Source: a virus. From it: a stretch of 33,116 nucleotides of DNA. The position numbers and the translations under genes are program-made. The stretch is taken from IMG/VR virus record IMGVR_UViG_3300021963_000407, positions 1-33,116 of that record. One strand, 5' to 3'. Positions 30,019-33,116 of the stretch are shown one piece after another (positions within the stretch are counted from its first letter, which is position 1; the number at the start of each line of letters is the position of its first letter). A model generated the notes under the pieces. The model did not search any database, was not told the DNA's origin, and saw only the letters and a list, made by a program, of their open reading frames with translations.

Positions 30019-30278
30019 GATTTAGGAGGAATAACAATATCATTAGGAGTAATTACTGCATACTTGTAATTATGTGCTTTACAAGTTTTAATTGCAAGTT
30101 CATCGTCAACTTCTACAACTTCCATTTCAGTTTCATATTCTGGATGATCTTCTAACATTAAAGCATAACGTATTGCATCATCCTCTTCCTCAAACATAAA
30201 CAAAACTTTTTCACCATGTTCATCATGTACTGCATAAGCACCTTCATCTTTTTTACCTTTGAGTGTTAGGAGGTACAT
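30015..30278 (-). CDS. DUF3110 protein between genes 47 and 46
   Basis: An 87-residue acidic protein from ATG 30278 (MYLLTLKGKKDEGAYAV). It shows GEKVLFMFEEEDDAIRYALMLE, MEVVEVDDELAIKTC and a closing VITPNDIVIPP. That is the pattern of DUF3110, small ferredoxin-like proteins of unknown function found mainly in cyanobacteria and their phages, so it supports a cyanobacterial host. The ATG overlaps the stop of 47 (TAATG); the reading to 30293 is unlikely. Lying between the two subunits of the resection nuclease, it is made in step with them. Confidence 0.82.
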   Translation of the reverse strand: MYLLTLKGKKDEGAYAVHDEHGEKVLFMFEEEDDAIRYALMLEDHPEYETEMEVVEVDDELAIKTCKAHNYKYAVITPNDIVIPPKS

Positions 30279-31315
30279 TACTCTACTTCGCAAGCTTCTC
30301 TGTAAATATCTTGAAATATACCCTTCACAATATTTTTATCGATGTTGATTTCAGATTCTTCAATGTATCTGTTCAATATTGTTAAAGTATTTTCGTCTTC
30401 TGAAATTTCAAAATCTTCACTTTCTTGAATCTCAAAGTTTTCAATAATTTTAAGATCTTGAATACCAGCAGTATAAAGTTTGTCAATAAACTTTTCAAAG
30501 TCTTTTGGTTTTGTCTTTTTACGAACAATTACTTTAACAACTTTGTTTGTATACTCCGTGGCATCAAACATTTGATGGGGAGTATCCTCATAATAAATGT
30601 TATAGAACAATTTATAAGGATTATTGATCGGAGTATGGGTGAGGGTTTCCGTATCAAAAATATGGAATCCACGATTATCATTCACATCTGTCCAGAACAT
30701 CTCATAAGGATTTCCGAGATAGAAAACTTTCCCATTATCGGAACGAGTATGATAGTGTCCAGAAAATACTTTTGAGAACTTATCAAAAATATCTGGTTTG
30801 AGACCATGATCTTCCATAATCAGATTTCGATTCACACGAAATCCCTGAAGTTCAAGATGACCCATAGCAATCTTTGCCTTGGACTTTTTAATTTCTTTCA
30901 AAGTCTCATCATAGTTTTCACTACAGATCCAGGGAAGAACCATAATATCCAGTCCACCAACTTTAATGGTTTGTGGAGAACTATAGGTTTTAATGTTGGA
31001 ATAAGTCTGGAGAAGAAGACTTGGAGAGTTTACATTATTCGTGTTCTTATAATAGCAATCATGATTTCCAACAATCATGTGAACATCATACTTTCGCAGA
31101 TGTTCAAATACAACTCTCTTCGCCCACTCCAAACTCTGATAGTCAATCGACTTACGACTATCAAAAGCATCACCCATATGAATGACTGCTTCTACCCCGT
31201 GTTCTTCAAGAGCAGGGAAGAATACGTTCTGATAGAAAAGTTCAAAATAGTCATGCAGGAACTTGGATCCTTTCCTTGCTCCGTAATGAGTGTCTGTAAT
31301 GATCGCAATCTTCAT
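30278..31315 (-). CDS. 47: Recombination nuclease subunit (T4 gp47, Mre11/SbcD-like)
   Basis: gp47 is the metallo-phosphoesterase nuclease partner of gp46. All metal motifs are present in order: ITDTHYGARKG (D-x-H), HMGDAFDSRKS (GD-x2-D), IVGNHDCYYKN (GNHD), AMGHLELQG (GH) and FSGHYHTRS (GHxH). The length of 345 residues matches T4 gp47 (339). The C-terminal part is acidic (FEIQESEDFEISEDE) with a final helix that probably binds gp46. It overlaps gp55 by 4 bases and DUF3110 by one. Confidence 0.96.
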   Translation of the reverse strand: MKIAIITDTHYGARKGSKFLHDYFELFYQNVFFPALEEHGVEAVIHMGDAFDSRKSIDYQSLEWAKRVVFEHLRKYDVHMIVGNHDCYYKNTNNVNSPSLLLQTYSNIKTYSSPQTIKVGGLDIMVLPWICSENYDETLKEIKKSKAKIAMGHLELQGFRVNRNLIMEDHGLKPDIFDKFSKVFSGHYHTRSDNGKVFYLGNPYEMFWTDVNDNRGFHIFDTETLTHTPINNPYKLFYNIYYEDTPHQMFDATEYTNKVVKVIVRKKTKPKDFEKFIDKLYTAGIQDLKIIENFEIQESEDFEISEDENTLTILNRYIEESEINIDKNIVKGIFQDIYREACEVE

Positions 31316-31788
31316 CGATTGGTTTTGTATGTGATGTTATCTTTAATCGTATTATAGTCTGAACTGCTGCCAGAAAGCAAGCTATCGTCAACCATCATAA
31401 CCTCGTCAAAACCTGTGCGTTCGATGATCTTGGTTTTGATATCTAATTGTTTTTTCTCTTTTTGAATTCTTCTCAAAAATGCATAATGAATAATTTGAGT
31501 AAAATATGCAAATGGATTAGATGATTTTTCTGGATCAAAATTATGAATGTACTGAACACAATTTTCAACACCATCAGATATCATATCATCCCGAAACATG
31601 TAGTTCACAAAGTTTGGTTTGTATGAAAGGTGTGTAGCAATTTTTAAGAAGCAATCTCCAAGATAATTCGTAATTCTTGGTTTTGGTTTTCCTTCTTCCT
31701 TTGCCCTAAAACAAGATTGTCTATAAATGACAAGAGCTTCTAGAAATTCTTTGTTATTAACATAATGTTCTGACTTTTTCTTTGGCAT
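31312..31788 (-). CDS. 55: Late sigma factor (T4 gp55-like)
   Basis: gp55 directs host RNA polymerase to TATAAATA late promoters. The 158-residue product from ATG 31788 shows HYVNNKEFLEALVIYR (T4: YNYVNNKELLQAI), YMFRDDMISDGVENCVQYIHNFDPEKSSNPFAYFTQ split over two helices, and FLRRIQKEKKQ, the sigma-region-2-like core. The C-terminus (about 110-158) differs from T4, and T4 is somewhat longer. A GTG at 31803 is a possible longer start, but the ATG aligns with T4. A sigma70-type promoter lies upstream. The late promoters in this window fit its known specificity. Confidence 0.94.
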   Translation of the reverse strand: MPKKKSEHYVNNKEFLEALVIYRQSCFRAKEEGKPKPRITNYLGDCFLKIATHLSYKPNFVNYMFRDDMISDGVENCVQYIHNFDPEKSSNPFAYFTQIIHYAFLRRIQKEKKQLDIKTKIIERTGFDEVMMVDDSLLSGSSSDYNTIKDNITYKTNR

Positions 31789-31820
31789 GACATTGGTATC
31801 CACTATTATAAGATATGTTT

Positions 31821-31848
31821 ATTATAACACAGTTACAGCACTTGACAA
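31821..31848 (-). promoter_or_regulatory. Sigma70-type promoter for the 55-47-46 operon
   Basis: On the minus strand TTGTCA (31843..31848; one mismatch from TTGACA), 16 bases, then TATAAT (31821..31826; perfect) with an extended TGT before it. It lies 33 bases before the ATG of gene 55 and is the best host-type promoter I see, so the operon can be read early by host polymerase. Confidence 0.75.
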
Positions 31849-31897
31849 GATCTAAAAATGTGTGTAGACTACCTTTGTCCTGGTTGAAAGATAGGGT

Positions 31898-32332
31898 TTA
31901 GCTTTCTTTATTATCTTTAAGATCCGACTTAAAAATATTTTCCAAATAACTTCTAGCATCTTCTACTGAAGAAATATATCCCATTTTATTGGATACCTTT
32001 ACTTCTCCAGTAGATTTTTTCATTTGAAGAAATTGATTATTATCGTCAACAGAGTCATTTATGTATTGATGATAAATTTTAATTAAATTTTTGTTTTTAG
32101 TTTCCGTTATTGTAAGCATTTTATCAAGTTTGATAATAAAGATATCTTCATCAGGAAGTTCCATCCATGGTTTAACTTTTAAATAAGTAGCATGGCCATT
32201 GGAAATTTGTTTAATTATAATTGGATTTTGCAATAAAACTACAGGATCTCCATCATTCTCATCAACAGAAACCAATGAGAATATTTCTTCACCTGATACT
32301 AATTTAATGATTGCGTAAAACTCTTCTCCCAT
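31898..32332 (-). CDS. Sm-like small protein, copy 3
   Basis: The 144-residue protein has an opening strand pair (YAIIKLVSGEEIFSLVSV), NPIIIK, VKPWMELPDEDIFIIK and MLTITETKNKNLIKIYHQY, aligning with the two copies beside polymerase 43. A polar C-terminal half (SVEDARSYLENIFKS and a charged end) follows. As there, an Sm/Lsm-like barrel is suggested by pattern. The ATG overlaps the uvsW stop by one base (TAATG). The region between its stop and gene 55 holds the sigma70-type promoter. Function unknown; RNA binding is the natural guess. Confidence 0.72.
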   Translation of the reverse strand: MGEEFYAIIKLVSGEEIFSLVSVDENDGDPVVLLQNPIIIKQISNGHATYLKVKPWMELPDEDIFIIKLDKMLTITETKNKNLIKIYHQYINDSVDDNNQFLQMKKSTGEVKVSNKMGYISSVEDARSYLENIFKSDLKDNKES

Positions 32333-33116
32333 TAGTTCTTTAGCGGTATGTTTACAATATCATAATTAAAGTTTTCTTCATTATAGACTTTGATTCTTTC
32401 GATTAAATGATTGAGTGTATAATTTTTTCTTGACTTATAACTGATATCATCGGCAATGTCATATAAAGTTGCTTTTGTTTTGTTATCGCTTTTTCTTAAG
32501 ACTCTACCGATTGATTGAAGATTTCTGATTCTTGACTTTGATGGTGATGCAAAAATGACATTGTGTAGATTTTTAATATTAATACCAGTAGAAAAAGTTC
32601 CATAAGATGCAACGATGATTGCATTATTTTCCTTTTCAGTAATTTCCCTGACTTTTTCTCGGTCTTCTGTATCTACACCACCATGAACAAAGAAGACATG
32701 ACGATCTTCACTGACATTTTTATTTATCAGTTCATATAAAGGTTGTCCGTGACCTTCGACTCTGGAAAAAAGAATTAGAGTATTACCTTTGAGATCAAGG
32801 GCAAGATTACGGATGAACTTATTACGTTTTTCGTGATTAATAATATACTGAACCTCATCTTCAAAGGTCTCAAACTTATTCGGTGGGTGTTTCAATAGCA
32901 GTATATTGATATCCAGTTTAGCAACATGACCTTTTTGCATCAGTTCTTCTGTTCTGATGATTTTATATGAAGGACCAAATAAACCTTCTAGAACCCACTT
33001 GTGTGTCTGGGTTCCATCTAGGGTTCCTGTAAAACCGTAACGAAATTTAGCATCAGAAAGTTTTGTCATTATAGATACTAATGACTTTGATTTAAACTGG
33101 TGTGCTTCATCTCCAA
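32332..33116 (-). CDS. uvsW: Recombination DNA/RNA helicase UvsW, 3' part
   Basis: UvsW unwinds branched DNA and R-loops and drives the switch from origin-dependent to recombination-dependent replication. The frame stays open to the right edge, so the 5' part of the gene is missing. Visible are the DEAH box (in GDEAHQF near the edge), the FRYGFTGTLDGTQ motif III region, and the second RecA domain: TLILFSRVEGHG, VFFVHGGVDTEDREKV, ASYGTFSTGINIKNLHNVIFASPS and the final RNLQSIGRVLRK, with its Q-x2-GR-x2-R arginine motif. The internal ATG at 33069 is not the start. It overlaps the next gene by one base. Confidence 0.94.
   Translation of the reverse strand, partial: GDEAHQFKSKSLVSIMTKLSDAKFRYGFTGTLDGTQTHKWVLEGLFGPSYKIIRTEELMQKGHVAKLDINILLLKHPPNKFETFEDEVQYIINHEKRNKFIRNLALDLKGNTLILFSRVEGHGQPLYELINKNVSEDRHVFFVHGGVDTEDREKVREITEKENNAIIVASYGTFSTGINIKNLHNVIFASPSKSRIRNLQSIGRVLRKSDNKTKATLYDIADDISYKSRKNYTLNHLIERIKVYNEENFNYDIVNIPLKN

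Noticed and set aside
31842-31870. Perfect TTGACA on the plus strand, a possible divergent promoter
   Set aside because: The best -10 at the right spacing is only TAGACT, and no plus-strand gene follows. The same DNA makes a better minus-strand promoter.
1-33116. CRISPR arrays, insertion sequences, integrase or attachment sites
   Set aside because: I saw no regular spaced repeats, transposase motifs or integrase. The tRNAs are complete and show no duplicated ends, so they do not look like an integration scar.

Overview
The window is part of the genome of a T4-like tailed phage (myovirus). Every gene I can support lies on the minus strand, so transcription runs from the right end (33116) to the left. 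The set of T4 replication, recombination and late-transcription genes (uvsW, 55, 47, 46, 45, 44, 62, regA, 43, uvsX, 41, 61, nrdA, nrdB) is diagnostic. hsp20, a cobS-like AAA+ gene, a DUF3110 gene and a set of Lys/Ala/Glu-rich virion-type proteins point to a marine T4-like phage, most probably a cyanophage of Prochlorococcus or Synechococcus. No photosynthesis gene lies in this window, so the host is inferred.

Reading in the direction of transcription: uvsW (cut by the right edge), an Sm-like small protein, the late sigma factor gp55 behind a strong sigma70-type promoter, the Mre11/Rad50-type pair 47/46 with a DUF3110 gene between them, and a short basic ORF. Then come a 712-residue zincin/VWA (CobT-like) protein, two small late genes (one with a T4-type capsid-targeting leader), the CobS-like AAA+ protein and a DUF3310-type gene. 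The replisome block follows: clamp 45, clamp loader 44 and 62 with a Dam-type adenine methylase between them, the RegA translational repressor, an hsp20 unit flanked by terminators, two more Sm-like paralogues, DNA polymerase 43, two tiny paralogous genes, uvsX, helicase 41, a MazG-like pyrophosphohydrolase and a 55-residue ORF. Two tRNA genes (Ala-UGC and Leu-UAG) close that block.

Left of the tRNAs is a late, virion-type region. It holds a protein with a possible PD-(D/E)XK site, a nucleotidyltransferase with a capsid-targeting leader, a 597-residue repeat-bearing protein, a small membrane protein and a structural protein. These are followed by small conserved genes, a coiled-coil membrane protein, primase 61, nrdA, nrdB, a 53-residue ORF, a histone-like basic protein and the first 15 codons of another gene at the left edge. 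Most genes overlap by 1 to 4 bases (ATGA or TAATG), so translation is probably coupled.

Regulation can partly be read from the DNA. Six sites match the T4 late promoter TATAAATA with at most one mismatch, on the coding strand and 23 to 33 bases before a start codon; five stand before putative virion genes and the sixth before the partial left-edge gene. gp55, which reads such promoters, and gp45, its activating clamp, are both encoded here. At two places the T-run of an intrinsic terminator runs straight into a late promoter, making a compact stop/start element. The most interesting candidates are the nucleotidyltransferase that appears addressed to the capsid, the AAA+/zincin-VWA pair, and the family of three Sm-like paralogues.
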